Shown in pieces: positions 1 to 8,307 of a stretch of 64,000 bases of DNA. Origin of the DNA: Pyrinomonadaceae bacterium (GTDB lineage Bacteria; Acidobacteriota; Blastocatellia; Pyrinomonadales; Pyrinomonadaceae); the NCBI GenBank assembly GCA_028284415.1, contig JANQRU010000004.1:1488001-1552000 (forward strand), given 5' to 3'. A program made the translations under genes and the position numbers. The stretch's first letter is position 1; every line of letters begins with the position of its first letter. The notes beneath the pieces are model-generated. The model had not been told where the DNA came from. It did not search any database and saw only the letters and a list, made by a program, of their open reading frames with translations.

Positions 1-22
1 CAAATTCCTTTTGGCTTTAGCC
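1..22. repeat. REP-like inverted repeat, left arm
   Basis: These 22 bases are an exact reverse complement of 488-509, so the transposase remnant at 40-474 is bracketed by an inverted pair. The core resembles the GCTTTAG/CTAAAGC motif that appears again near 527-537. This is the arrangement expected for a RAYT gene flanked by its REP sequences. The repeat starts at the first base of the window, so it may extend further left. Confidence 0.75.
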
Positions 23-39
23 TAATTCTTTCTGAGTAC

Positions 40-474
40 TCAATCCTTAAACCTTTGAAATCCCGCTCGCTTCATAAATCCATGAAATTCTTCATTGAAA
101 CTATTTTGTTTATGATGCTCTTCTTGTTTAGCAATATATCTTCTGACACTTGCTACATTTGTTTCGCTTACGGAGACTGCAAAATACTCATCTTGCCAAC
201 CAAATTTGCCTTGGGTGAGATTATTTTTGTTTATCCAAAATTAACTCTCGCCTTTTATTAATCTCATTATATTTTCAATAGTTTGGTCTGTTCCAAGTGA
301 AACCAAACAATGAACGTGGTCAACATAGCCGCCGATAAAATCTACATGTACCTTCTTTGTTTTTGCATTTTCTTTAATATGTTGAAAAACATCTTTTCTG
401 ATCTCACCTGTCAAAAATGGTTCTCTATTTTTGGTTGACCAAACAAAATGAATCCAAACTCGGACATAGGGCAT
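40..474 (-). pseudogene. REP-associated tyrosine transposase (RAYT, Y1/IS200-like), broken by a stop
   Basis: Reading leftwards from the ATG at 472-474 gives 77 residues of a Y1 (HUH) transposase, including the metal-binding His-x-His in the DHVHCLV segment. The frame then hits TAA at 241-243, but continues in the same frame for about 65 more codons to TGA at 40-42. That second part contains the expected tyrosine context (VRRYIAKQEEHH). The stop sits where relatives usually have a serine in a GESSFW-like motif, so a single TCA to TAA change would explain it. Total length (144 codons) matches the family. It is a recent nonsense pseudogene, or a sequencing error would restore it. The REP-like repeats on both sides support the RAYT assignment. 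Confidence 0.85.
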
Positions 475-487
475 ATTGTTTTAATTG

Positions 488-577
488 GGCTAAAGCCAAA
501 AGGAATTTGCTTTTATTCTAATTCGGCGCTAAAGCCTTTTCTTTTTTCAATTTCAATCCACTAGCTGAAGCTAGTGG
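488..577. repeat. REP-like cluster: right inverted arm plus two further palindromic units
   Basis: The stretch begins with the exact reverse complement of bases 1-22 (488-509). It continues with a second GCTAAAGCC-type motif near 529-538 and ends with a perfect 9-bp hairpin, CCACTAGCT and AGCTAGTGG, at 558-577. Such strings of palindromes beside a RAYT gene are typical REP/BIME arrangements. The remaining 85 bases up to 664 show nothing further. Confidence 0.7.
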
Positions 578-664
578 CAAGTTATAATCAATTAACAAAA
601 TTCGCAGGTTAAAATCAAAATTGTATTTATAAACAAGATATTTCTAATCCTACTGTCCAATGTT

Positions 665-1465
665 TTACCTTCCGGTTTTTTCACTTAGCCCAGCTCTTGA
701 GGCTAAAATTATTGTTTTGTCATCATCTGTTTTTTCATTGAGTTTTGGTGATGCCAGAAAACTTTCGAGTTTTTCATTTAAACCATTTACTTCCATTTTA
801 TTTCTCAGAGGGGCAATCATCGGCATTAAAAAAGGCTCGTGTGGTTGATTGGATCTGTAATCAACAGCAACTGTGTAAATTCCATCAGAAAACAAAATCA
901 GATCCTCTACTGATTCTTCAATTAAATTAAATTTCAAACAATCAAAAGCAGTTTCATCGGTAATAAAATCCGTCATATTTACATATTCGGAATCCTCGGG
1001 TTCGACGGCAAATTTATAACTTTTCGGTTTTCCTGAAGTTGAGAAAACTGCACCGCCATCACCAATCTGATAAAAAACTGCGTTGTTTTTACCAATGACT
1101 GCACCCACTAAAGTCGTTGCAAATTCTCTTAATTCCTTTTTCTTTTCAAATGCTTTCTGCTCGATCTTTCTTTGAAAGTGCGAAATCCAATGTTTGGCAA
1201 AGTCTTCATTTAGAGATTTGACCGAAGCATTTGGCGAATTTAAGAATGAAGTGATTTGTCCGACGAATGTTTCACAAGCGATTTCTGCACCTGTCTGTCC
1301 TTCGGATGTGCTTCCCGCACCGTCGCCGATCACAGCAACTAGAACCTCACCTTCAATTGTTTCGATGATTTTGCAAGCAAGTCTGTCTTGGCAGATCGTG
1401 TTTTGATTAATGTGTGATAAGCCGATGACAGAAGCTTTTGCAAAACGCCATTTGTTATCACTCAT
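665..1465 (-). CDS. PP2C-family serine/threonine protein phosphatase
   Basis: This 266-residue cytoplasmic protein carries the metal-binding motifs of PPM/PP2C phosphatases: a first acidic motif IGDGAG around residues 46-51, a second QIGDGG near the middle, SDGIY, and a closing DDKT before the last strand. It would remove phosphate from Ser/Thr residues using two metal ions. Its ATG overlaps the stop of the upstream vWA gene by one base (TAATG), so the two are translationally coupled. vWA (TerY-like), PP2C and a protein kinase form the known TerY-P triad of tellurite/stress-response loci. Here no kinase follows: the next thing downstream is the REP/RAYT cluster. There is no signal peptide or membrane segment. 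Confidence 0.88.
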   Translation of the reverse strand: MSDNKWRFAKASVIGLSHINQNTICQDRLACKIIETIEGEVLVAVIGDGAGSTSEGQTGAEIACETFVGQITSFLNSPNASVKSLNEDFAKHWISHFQRKIEQKAFEKKKELREFATTLVGAVIGKNNAVFYQIGDGGAVFSTSGKPKSYKFAVEPEDSEYVNMTDFITDETAFDCLKFNLIEESVEDLILFSDGIYTVAVDYRSNQPHEPFLMPMIAPLRNKMEVNGLNEKLESFLASPKLNEKTDDDKTIILASRAGLSEKTGR

Positions 1466-2151
1466 TAAACTTCAGACCATCCGTAAGGCTTGTAATCAGG
1501 CAGGGAAACTTTGTCTCCCGGATTTGAATGCGAAACGCTTTTTAGCGAAGCCGAAAGCCACAAGAAAAATTCTGTAAAACGAATTCCACTCAATTTCATC
1601 GGCTCACGCAAAGATATTTCCCGCAGAACAGAAAAATTTGCTTCTTTTACACCGAGTGCAAAAAATGAAAAAGATTTGTTTTCTTCACCGTTGCGTACAA
1701 CTTTCGGCAGGTGCTTCCAACTATCGGTCGGCTCACCATCTGTTATTAGAAAAATCCACGGGCGGAAAAGTTTGATGCCGTTATCACGCAGAATTTTCTT
1801 GCGTTTCTTTAATAAAACCAATCCTTTTTCAACAGCACTTCCAAGTGGAGTATTTCCCGATGCTTTCAAATTAGGAGCACGAAATTCGTCAACGGTCGTA
1901 AAATCATGCATCACACGAACGGGACCAAAAGTTACAACCGAAACTTCCACTCTTTTCATACTCAGAGAGTCATGATAAAGCTCTTCTCGAAATGCATGCA
2001 GACCATCGTTAAGCTGTTTTATAGAATCGCCTTTCATTGAGGCAGATGTATCTAATAAAAGAACGCAGGGACAACGAGGTTCGGGATTTTCAGCAAATTC
2101 AGCCGCCGCAAATGGCTGTTGTTCATCATACAAATATGTGTGGTCATCCAT
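1465..2151 (-). CDS. TerY-like von Willebrand factor A domain protein
   Basis: A 228-residue vWA protein with a complete MIDAS site: DTSAS at residues 34-38, the Thr loop in SGNTPLGSA, and the Asp in LITDGEPTD. This form, with a short N-terminal extension and a C-terminal helical tail, matches TerY-type vWA proteins that act with a PP2C phosphatase and kinase in chemical-stress response systems. It is the first gene of a two-gene unit with the phosphatase. No Ter structural proteins (TerC, TerD) are in the window, so a tellurite role cannot be claimed. Function in phospho-dependent assembly is inferred from the family. Confidence 0.85.
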   Translation of the reverse strand: MDDHTYLYDEQQPFAAAEFAENPEPRCPCVLLLDTSASMKGDSIKQLNDGLHAFREELYHDSLSMKRVEVSVVTFGPVRVMHDFTTVDEFRAPNLKASGNTPLGSAVEKGLVLLKKRKKILRDNGIKLFRPWIFLITDGEPTDSWKHLPKVVRNGEENKSFSFFALGVKEANFSVLREISLREPMKLSGIRFTEFFLWLSASLKSVSHSNPGDKVSLPDYKPYGWSEV

Positions 2152-2274
2152 AAAAATCTTTCAAATACTTCCATGAAATTGGAATCTCAGGAAATTGGGA
2201 AATTAATGTAAGTTGTTTCGGTAATTATAGCATTGTTTTTGATGAGAAAATAAATATTTTCCGTAAACGAGAAG

Positions 2275-2370
2275 AATAGAACGCGGATAGCAAGGATTTC
2301 ACAGATTTTCGCAGTTTATTTCTAAAAAATCAGTGCAAACCCGTGTAATCGGCGAAATCCGTGTTCTATT
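2275..2370. repeat. Intergenic palindromic repeat, copy A (family also at 5888-5975 and 7315-7389)
   Basis: A 96-base element begins AATAGAACGCGG and ends CCGTGTTCTATT, so its ends are inverted repeats. Inside are further CGGAT...ATCCG pieces. The same ends and inner motifs occur at 5888-5975 and 7315-7389 in other intergenic gaps. It carries no open frame and looks like a non-autonomous REP/MITE-type repeat. The rest of the 480-base gap between the vWA and MATE genes holds an FNR-like palindrome, a hairpin and otherwise nothing recognisable. Confidence 0.75.
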
Positions 2371-2399
2371 TTGAGTTTGATTTTTATGACGTTTAACGG

Positions 2400-2469
2400 T
2401 TGATTTTTGTCAATGGTTCTGACTTTGATTAAAAAAAGTTATTTTTTCATTTACATAGAAAAATAACTT
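2400..2469 (+). promoter_or_regulatory. FNR-type palindrome and AT-rich hairpin upstream of the MATE gene
   Basis: TTGAT-N4-GTCAA lies at 2400-2413, one base from the consensus FNR box, and resembles the pair of boxes at 37870-37905. Next to it, AAGTTATTTTT at 2436-2446 is repeated in inverse at 2459-2469 with a 12-base loop, an operator- or attenuator-like hairpin. The MATE start is 163 bases further on. Function is inferred from sequence shape only. Confidence 0.35.
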
Positions 2470-2631
2470 GTGTTATATTCTCTCTCATTATGAAAATCGC
2501 TGCCTGCTAATCATATCGCAAATCTTTGTGTTCGTTTTTGCCGTTTCCACAAATCTGTAAAGCGAACGTCTCTTGCACATCTCGTGCTTTAATTTTCATT
2601 TTATTTATACATTTTAAGGACTTATAGATAG

Positions 2632-4056
2632 ATGTCGTACGCAGAAAATACGTCTGCAGAACGGACGTATGACAATTCATTTTGGTCGATTTTAAAGGAA
2701 GCGATACGCGGCTCAAGCCGTGATTTCACAAAGGGTTCGTTGGGATTAGCGATATTTTTGCTCGCCGTCCCAATGATTCTTGAAATGGTCATGGAGAGCG
2801 TCTTTGCGGTCGTGGATGTTTTCTTTGTTGCAAGTTTGGGTGCGGATGCGGTTGCCATCGTCGGTATTACCGAATCAATGATGTTTTTGATCTATGCCGT
2901 AGCGATGGGCGTTGCTGTCGGTGCAATGGCGATGGTTTCCCGACGCATCGGCGAAAAGGATGAAGATGGTGCAGCACAAGCGGCAACTCACGCCATTTAT
3001 ATGGGGGCGATTGTGTCCATAATAATGGGAGTTATCGGAATAATTTTCGCTCCGCAGTTTCTTCATTTGCTTGGTGCAGAACCGCAGGTTGTAGAAGAAG
3101 GAACTCTTTTCACACGCCTGATGCTTGGTGGAAATTTTGTCGTTGTGTTTTTGTTTTTACTCAACGCAATTTTTCGCGGGGCGGGAGATGCAGCGATTGC
3201 GATGCGTGTTTTATGGATCGCAAATATCTTGAACTGCATTCTTGACCCACTATTTATTTTTGGTATCTGGATTTTCCCCGAACTCGGCGTAACAGGAGCG
3301 GCGGTCGCCACACTTATCGGTCGCGGAGTCGGCGTTACTTACGCTTGCTACCGTATGTTTTTTGCCGAAAAGCGTTTTGAGATTCGGCGTGAGCATTGGA
3401 TTTTTGATAGGGAAAGATTCAGGCGTTTGTGGAATCTTTCGTCCGTCGCAATGTTGCAATTTGGTATTGGAACAACTAGTTGGCTTGGATTAATGACGGT
3501 CGTTGCAGGTTTCGGAAGTGAAGCTGTTGCTGGCTACACAATCGGAATCCGCATCATAATTTTCGCACTACTTCCGGCAATTGGTTTGGCAAATGCCGCT
3601 GCGACTCTTGTTGGACAAAACCTTGGTGCAAAACAGCCCGAACGTGCCGAAAAAGCTGTCTGGAGTGCCGCTTTTTACAACGCAATTTTCCAAACTTCGA
3701 TCGGCATTATCTTCGTGATTTTTGCCGATCCGATAGCAAGAATTTTCACGGATGACCCGTTAGTTCTATATTACGCAACGGATTCTTTGCGAATTATTTC
3801 TTACGGCTTCTTGTTCTATGCCGTTGGGATGGTTCTAGAAACTGCATTTAACGGTGCAGGTGATACTTGGACGCCGACATACTTAAACTTTTTCATCTTT
3901 TGGCTCTTTGAAGTTCCGCTCGCATACATTCTTGCACATTACTTTGGAATGAAAGCACATGGAGTTTTCTGGGCTATAACAATTGCATTTTCCGCCTTAG
4001 CGGTCGTTTCAGCAATCTTGTTCCGACGCGGAAAGTGGAAATTGAAAGAAGTTTGA
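2632..4056 (+). CDS. MATE family multidrug/cation antiporter
   Basis: A 474-residue membrane protein with about twelve hydrophobic segments arranged as two MatE halves, each starting with an amphipathic stretch followed by a LAVPMILEMVMES-type first helix. MATE proteins expel cationic drugs or metabolites in exchange for Na+ or H+. The length is normal for the family. It is transcribed alone, with a 480-base upstream gap containing a palindromic repeat and a possible FNR-type box. Substrate cannot be told from sequence. Confidence 0.93.
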   Translation: MSYAENTSAERTYDNSFWSILKEAIRGSSRDFTKGSLGLAIFLLAVPMILEMVMESVFAVVDVFFVASLGADAVAIVGITESMMFLIYAVAMGVAVGAMAMVSRRIGEKDEDGAAQAATHAIYMGAIVSIIMGVIGIIFAPQFLHLLGAEPQVVEEGTLFTRLMLGGNFVVVFLFLLNAIFRGAGDAAIAMRVLWIANILNCILDPLFIFGIWIFPELGVTGAAVATLIGRGVGVTYACYRMFFAEKRFEIRREHWIFDRERFRRLWNLSSVAMLQFGIGTTSWLGLMTVVAGFGSEAVAGYTIGIRIIIFALLPAIGLANAAATLVGQNLGAKQPERAEKAVWSAAFYNAIFQTSIGIIFVIFADPIARIFTDDPLVLYYATDSLRIISYGFLFYAVGMVLETAFNGAGDTWTPTYLNFFIFWLFEVPLAYILAHYFGMKAHGVFWAITIAFSALAVVSAILFRRGKWKLKEV

Positions 4057-4083
4057 TGAAAATAAGTAATCGCAGATAAGACA

Positions 4084-4165
4084 TGTAGGGGCAGCGGCTT
4101 GTCCCTGCCCAATGAGCGAAGCGAAAAAATCTGAGATGATAATAGTCTTTTCGCTTATTGGCTCG
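4084..4165. repeat. Compound intergenic palindromic repeat
   Basis: Just after the MATE gene, GGGGCAG pairs with CTGCCC around a CGGCTTGTC loop (4088-4110). The bases AAGCGAAAA near 4119-4127 are then inverted as TTTTCGCTT near 4147-4155. This GC-rich block stands out from the AT-rich surroundings and has no coding content. It may double as a transcription end for the MATE gene. Confidence 0.5.
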
Positions 4166-4180
4166 CGGGCTATTCTGAAT

Positions 4181-4510
4181 TTAGAGATTTGTTTTTCTTA
4201 ATTTTAAAGCAATAATTTTTGCTACCCAAGCGATAATGAGCCATTGTATTGGAACAAATAGAGGTAATAGTAATTGAGCAGAGTTTATAAATTCATGCCT
4301 TGGTATATCAAAGAATAAGTAAAAAAGTGTTTCTAAAAAAAGTATCCCGAGAAATAATGCAGGAATATTTAATCCAATAATCATTTTGACAAGAATAATT
4401 CCATTTACTGGCAAATTATTTATCAAAATATGAGTTACAAGACATATATTTAATGTTGCCAAAACAATTCCCAGACGGTTTGAGAGTAAAGATATTATGA
4501 AATTCCACAT
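4181..4510 (-). CDS. Small hypothetical membrane protein
   Basis: 109 residues with three or four hydrophobic helices (roughly residues 3-30, 38-68 and 80-102) and a basic C-terminal tail. No recognised family. It is convergent with the MATE gene and divergent from aat (75 bases away), so it forms its own unit. The pattern of long hydrophobic segments on a single open frame supports a real gene, but nothing else does. Confidence 0.5.
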   Translation of the reverse strand: MWNFIISLLSNRLGIVLATLNICLVTHILINNLPVNGIILVKMIIGLNIPALFLGILFLETLFYLFFDIPRHEFINSAQLLLPLFVPIQWLIIAWVAKIIALKLRKTNL

Positions 4511-4584
4511 AGCCGATTTTTTAACTCCTTGAATTGATTTATAATTTCCTTACACTTCAAGTTTTGTAATTTGTTTCATAAAAA

Positions 4585-5280
4585 ATGTCTTCAATAAATT
4601 TTCCAGACCCTAGAAATCATGAATTTACCGATTGGGTAATGTTTGGCGAGTATTATTACAATGCAGCGGACATTATCGGTTTTGGTGGAGATTTAACGGT
4701 CGAAAATTTACGAAATGCTTACAACAAAGGAATTTTCCCATGGCATATTGATGGGCTTCCACTGCCTTGGTTTTGTCCTGAGAGCCGTGCAGTTTTGGAG
4801 TTTGAAAATTTGCATATTCCGAAGAGTTTAAATAAGCAATGGCGAAAGACAAACTGGAAATTTACGATTGATGAAGATTTTGAATCAGTCATAAAAGGTT
4901 GTTCGGAAATGAAGCGTCCACACGAGGCAGGAACTTGGATAACGCCCGAATTTATTGAGACATACATTGAATTTCACAAACTTGGCGAAGCTCACAGCGT
5001 CGAGGTTTGGGATGAAGGAGAAAACCTTGTTGGCGGACTTTATGGAGTTGACGCAAGTGGAGTTTTTTGCGGCGAAAGTATGTTTTATAAAGAATCAAAC
5101 GCCTCAAAACTTGCTTTGGTTTATTTGATCGAACACCTAAAGTCTAAAGGCTCAACTTGGCTTGATACACAGGTTATGACTCCGCATTTTGAAAAATTTG
5201 GAGCAAAGGAAATTCCAAGAAAAGATTTTTTGGATAAATTAGAACAAACTCAAAATCAAAATTTAAACCTGTTCGAATAA
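4585..5280 (+). CDS. aat: Leucyl/phenylalanyl-tRNA--protein transferase
   Basis: 231 residues with the diagnostic family blocks: GGDLTVENLRNAY, GIFPWH, PLPWFCPESRAVL, the HEAGTWITPEFIETY block and the GGLYGV...GESMFY segment, ending in DTQVMTPH-F-FGA. The enzyme adds Leu or Phe to N-terminal Arg or Lys of proteins, marking them for ClpS/ClpAP (N-degron pathway). Length is that of bacterial Aat. A P-loop kinase gene begins on the very next base after its stop, so the two are likely co-transcribed. Confidence 0.97.
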   Translation: MSSINFPDPRNHEFTDWVMFGEYYYNAADIIGFGGDLTVENLRNAYNKGIFPWHIDGLPLPWFCPESRAVLEFENLHIPKSLNKQWRKTNWKFTIDEDFESVIKGCSEMKRPHEAGTWITPEFIETYIEFHKLGEAHSVEVWDEGENLVGGLYGVDASGVFCGESMFYKESNASKLALVYLIEHLKSKGSTWLDTQVMTPHFEKFGAKEIPRKDFLDKLEQTQNQNLNLFE

Positions 5281-5838
5281 ATGCAAGACGATTCAATAAA
5301 ACCGGAAGAGTTAGAGCGTGTTGTGGTGATTGGTTCAAGCTGTACGGGAAAGACTACTTTTTCTAAGAAGCTCTCAAAACATCTTAATTGTAAACATATC
5401 GAAGTAGATTGGCTGAACTGGCTTCCCGATTGGCAGGAGCGACCTAATGAAGAATTTAGAGCTTTGGTCAAAAAAGAAACTTCCGCAGATAGATGGGTTT
5501 TGGATGGAAATTATTCAAGGGTTCGGGATATTACTTGGAATCGTGCTACTCATATCATTTGGTTAAATTATTCTTTTCCGATAGTTTTTTATAGGGCAAT
5601 CAAACGCACAACCCGACGTGCTTTTACCAAAGAAGAAATCTGTAATGGAAATCAGGAATCTATCAGACAATCTTTTTTCAGCACCGATTCGATGATTGTT
5701 TGGGTGATTAGAACTTATCATTCACGCCGCCGCCGATATAAAGAACAAGTAAAGAAAAAACAATATGGCAATGCAAAGTTTATTGTATTAAATAATTCCC
5801 AAGAGGCTGATAACTTTCTTGCAACTTTTCACGTCTAA
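5281..5838 (+). CDS. P-loop nucleoside/adenylate kinase-like protein
   Basis: 185 residues with a Walker A motif GSSCTGKT at residues 18-25. It is followed by VDWLNWLPDW and WVLDGNYS blocks typical of the 'DNA topology modulation protein/FlaR-like' adenylate-kinase family, and an Arg-rich lid region near residues 145-150. It starts directly after the aat stop with no spacer. The family is poorly characterised, and small-molecule phosphorylation is inferred from fold only. Confidence 0.8.
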   Translation: MQDDSIKPEELERVVVIGSSCTGKTTFSKKLSKHLNCKHIEVDWLNWLPDWQERPNEEFRALVKKETSADRWVLDGNYSRVRDITWNRATHIIWLNYSFPIVFYRAIKRTTRRAFTKEEICNGNQESIRQSFFSTDSMIVWVIRTYHSRRRRYKEQVKKKQYGNAKFIVLNNSQEADNFLATFHV

Positions 5839-5845
5839 ATTATTA

Positions 5846-6018
5846 AGAAGCTGTTTGCAAACTAATAAATCATAGAAATTAACCAAAAATAGAACGCGGA
5901 TTTCACGGATTAGGCGGATGTTTGCGGATTTATTCTGTGTGAACATCCGTGTAATCTGCGTTATCCGTGTTCCATCTATCTGATTTATTTTGATTTCTTG
6001 AGTTTGCAAACAGCTTCT
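5846..6018. repeat. Nested palindromic repeats (outer 18-bp inverted pair around copy B)
   Basis: An 18-base sequence, AGAAGCTGTTTGCAAACT, at 5846-5863 is perfectly inverted at 6001-6018. Between the arms lies copy B (5888-5975) of the AATAGAACGCGG palindromic family, with its own inverted ends. One palindromic element enclosing another suggests a repeat inserted inside an older one, or a compound MITE. It fills the gap between the kinase and the LVIVD gene. Confidence 0.75.
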
Positions 6019-6053
6019 AAGAACTTAAAAAATACTCTCTCCAAACCAAACTT

Positions 6054-7193
6054 ATGAAATCAACAAAAAGAGTATTGTGTCTTTTACAGGTCATATTTTA
6101 CATAGCCGTTTTTAGCGTTAGTTTTGTTCATTCCCAAAAACTCCAATGGCAATTTTCGACAGGTTTTCAATTACCCCAAGCCATTGTTGCCGATGAATCA
6201 AATCAAAAATATCTATATGTTGCTCAAAAGTCAGGCGGCTTGCTTGTGTTGGAAACAAAAAATCGTTTGGCAAAGAGAATTGCTTTAATTCCAAAAGGGC
6301 AATTTAAGCGTATGGATGCAATGAATCTTGTCCAGCAGGGAAGATATTTATATGTTGCATTAGGAGATTTTTTTCGCAGAAATGCGAAAGCTGGCTTAGC
6401 AATTATTGATATTCAAAACCCACGTCGCCCGAGAGTTAGTTCTGTTTGGAAATCAATGAAAAACTTACACGGATCAGCCGATGTCGAGGTGCACAGGAAT
6501 TATGCGTATCTTGCCACAATGGAACATGGAGTTTTTGTCTTCGATATTTCCAATAAAAATAGAATCAAGGAAATAAATAGAATCAAACTTGACAGAAATT
6601 TCCCCAAACGAAATCCAAATCGCATTCAAGAACCAAATGCAAGAGGTTTAGCGATAAGAAATAATTTACTCTATGTCGCCAATGATGCAGGCGGTTTACG
6701 AGTCGTTGATGTCTCAAATAAACGTAATCCAAGAGAAATCGTAAAACACATTCTTCGCCGTCCAAAACTTAAACAACAGGCTTACAACAACATAGCTATC
6801 AATTACCCATACGCCTACATCGCCCTCGATTATTGCGGAATGGAAGTTGTAAATATTCGAAACCCACGAAGAATTCGCCACATTTCTTGGTGGAATCCTT
6901 GGCGTTGTGAAACTAATAAAAATAATTGGTTTAACAGTCCCGGTCATACAAATCAAATTATTTTTGATAAACGCACAAACCAAGTTTTTATGTCATCAGG
7001 TGATAGTGAGTTACAGGTTATAGATGTATCAAGCCCTCGGAATCCACGTCTCCAAAGTAGCTTCGGCAGACCAAAAAACAATAAAGGTGTTTGGGGGTTA
7101 ACTATTACAAACGACAATATCTATCTCGCCTACATTAGGACATTTGTCCCATTTAAAGGAACTTGGTCAGGCATAAAAGCCATTTCCAGATAG
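6054..7193 (+). CDS. Secreted LVIVD-repeat beta-propeller protein
   Basis: 379 residues beginning with a Sec signal peptide (basic start, hydrophobic core to about residue 26, cleavage before Gln). The rest is built from repeats ending in short strand motifs such as LAIIDIQNPRRPR, VFVFDISNKNR, LRVVDVSNKRNPR, MEVVNIRNPRR and LQVIDVSSPRNPR, about 45-60 residues apart. This is the LVIVD repeat, which forms a propeller-like surface protein of unknown role. No enzymatic motif is evident. It is followed by repeat copy C and the secreted esterase. Confidence 0.82.
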   Translation: MKSTKRVLCLLQVIFYIAVFSVSFVHSQKLQWQFSTGFQLPQAIVADESNQKYLYVAQKSGGLLVLETKNRLAKRIALIPKGQFKRMDAMNLVQQGRYLYVALGDFFRRNAKAGLAIIDIQNPRRPRVSSVWKSMKNLHGSADVEVHRNYAYLATMEHGVFVFDISNKNRIKEINRIKLDRNFPKRNPNRIQEPNARGLAIRNNLLYVANDAGGLRVVDVSNKRNPREIVKHILRRPKLKQQAYNNIAINYPYAYIALDYCGMEVVNIRNPRRIRHISWWNPWRCETNKNNWFNSPGHTNQIIFDKRTNQVFMSSGDSELQVIDVSSPRNPRLQSSFGRPKNNKGVWGLTITNDNIYLAYIRTFVPFKGTWSGIKAISR

Positions 7194-7314
7194 ATTTGTT
7201 TGCATTTCCCATTTTCAAAGTTTTGTCATAAATTTTACATTCTTGGGGTTTTTAGGTAGGTGAACAAAATAGATATGAGAAAAATTAATTTAGTTCACAT
7301 ACTCATTAAAGAAA

Positions 7315-7389
7315 AATAGAATGTAAATCATGCAGATTCTTTAAACTATCTGCCAAATTCTGCGTAATCCGTGCAATCCGCGTTCTATT
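7315..7389. repeat. Intergenic palindromic repeat, copy C
   Basis: Starts AATAGAATG and ends GCGTTCTATT, with inner TCTGC...GCAGA and CGTAATCCGTGCAATCC motifs, matching copies A and B though with a decayed left arm. Its right arm lies 17 bases before the start codon of the esterase gene, so it may affect that gene's 5' leader. Confidence 0.65.
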
Positions 7390-7406
7390 TAATTTTTACT
7401 TAATTT

Positions 7407-8294
7407 ATGTTTAACAAGAAAAATTTATTGGCTTTTTTGGTTTTAGTTTTGTGTTTTTCTACTGTTTATTCACAAAGGCGTTCGGTAGTTGCGGACTTGC
7501 GTTTTCATAAATTCAAAAGCGAAGTTTTTGGCAATACAAGGACTCTTCGTGTGCTTGTTCCGCCGAGATATAACCGAAACCGAAATCAAAAATATCCCGT
7601 TCTGTATTTGAATGACGGACAAAATCTATTTCAAGTCCGAACGGCACAGACAAAAAATTCCGAATGGGGAATTGATGAAACTTATAAGGATTTACTCGCC
7701 TACCGCGAAATTGAACCCATCATAATTGTTGGAATAGACAACGCCGGACGAAGCGGACGAGCAAATGAGTATCTCCCATATTATGATAAGTATTTAAGTC
7801 CTCCTTTACTAAATCCAAACGGCAAAAAATATCCGCAATTTTTAACCGAAGAAGTTATGTCGTTTATAGAAAAGAATTATCGTGTGAAAAAAGGAGCTGA
7901 ATTTACAGGACTTGGTGGAGCTTCTTACGGAGCATTAATTTCTCTTTACACTGCTATAAAGAAACCTAAAACTTTCGGACGCTTGTTGCTTGAAAGTCCT
8001 TCATTTTATGTTGACGAAGCAAAAATCTTGAAAGAAGCCAAAGAAGCTACTCAGTTCCCAAACAAAATCTACATCGGAGTTGGCACAAACGAAGAAGGAA
8101 AGCCAAACTGTACGCCCGGGGACCTAAGCCACGAAGCAGTCCAAGATGTTTTGAAGCTTCAGAAGATTCTCCAAGAAAAAGAATTTGAAGATAAAAATCT
8201 AAAAGTCTTGATCGAAGACTGTGCAACTCATAGCGAAACAGCTTATGGACGACGCTTTTCTGAAGCGATGAGATTTTTATACCCGAGAAAATAA
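7407..8294 (+). CDS. Secreted alpha/beta-hydrolase, esterase D/Fes-type
   Basis: 295 residues with a signal peptide to about residue 22. The mature part has the esterase (PF00756) hallmarks: the NDGQNLF strand near residue 73, WGIDET, VGIDNAG, and a nucleophile elbow GGASYGA. A C-terminal His lies in the ATHSETAYG block. Members cleave esters such as S-formylglutathione, siderophores or feruloyl groups. The closest pattern is the periplasmic YbbA/YieL-like group. Substrate is unknown. Confidence 0.85.
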   Translation: MFNKKNLLAFLVLVLCFSTVYSQRRSVVADLRFHKFKSEVFGNTRTLRVLVPPRYNRNRNQKYPVLYLNDGQNLFQVRTAQTKNSEWGIDETYKDLLAYREIEPIIIVGIDNAGRSGRANEYLPYYDKYLSPPLLNPNGKKYPQFLTEEVMSFIEKNYRVKKGAEFTGLGGASYGALISLYTAIKKPKTFGRLLLESPSFYVDEAKILKEAKEATQFPNKIYIGVGTNEEGKPNCTPGDLSHEAVQDVLKLQKILQEKEFEDKNLKVLIEDCATHSETAYGRRFSEAMRFLYPRK

Positions 8295-8307
8295 AGAATC
8301 TCTTTTC

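Noticed and set aside
2489..2509. A tiny frame MKIAAC before the MATE gene as a leader peptide
   Set aside because: No ribosome binding site, no regulatory codon run and no paired attenuator structure. Chance is sufficient.
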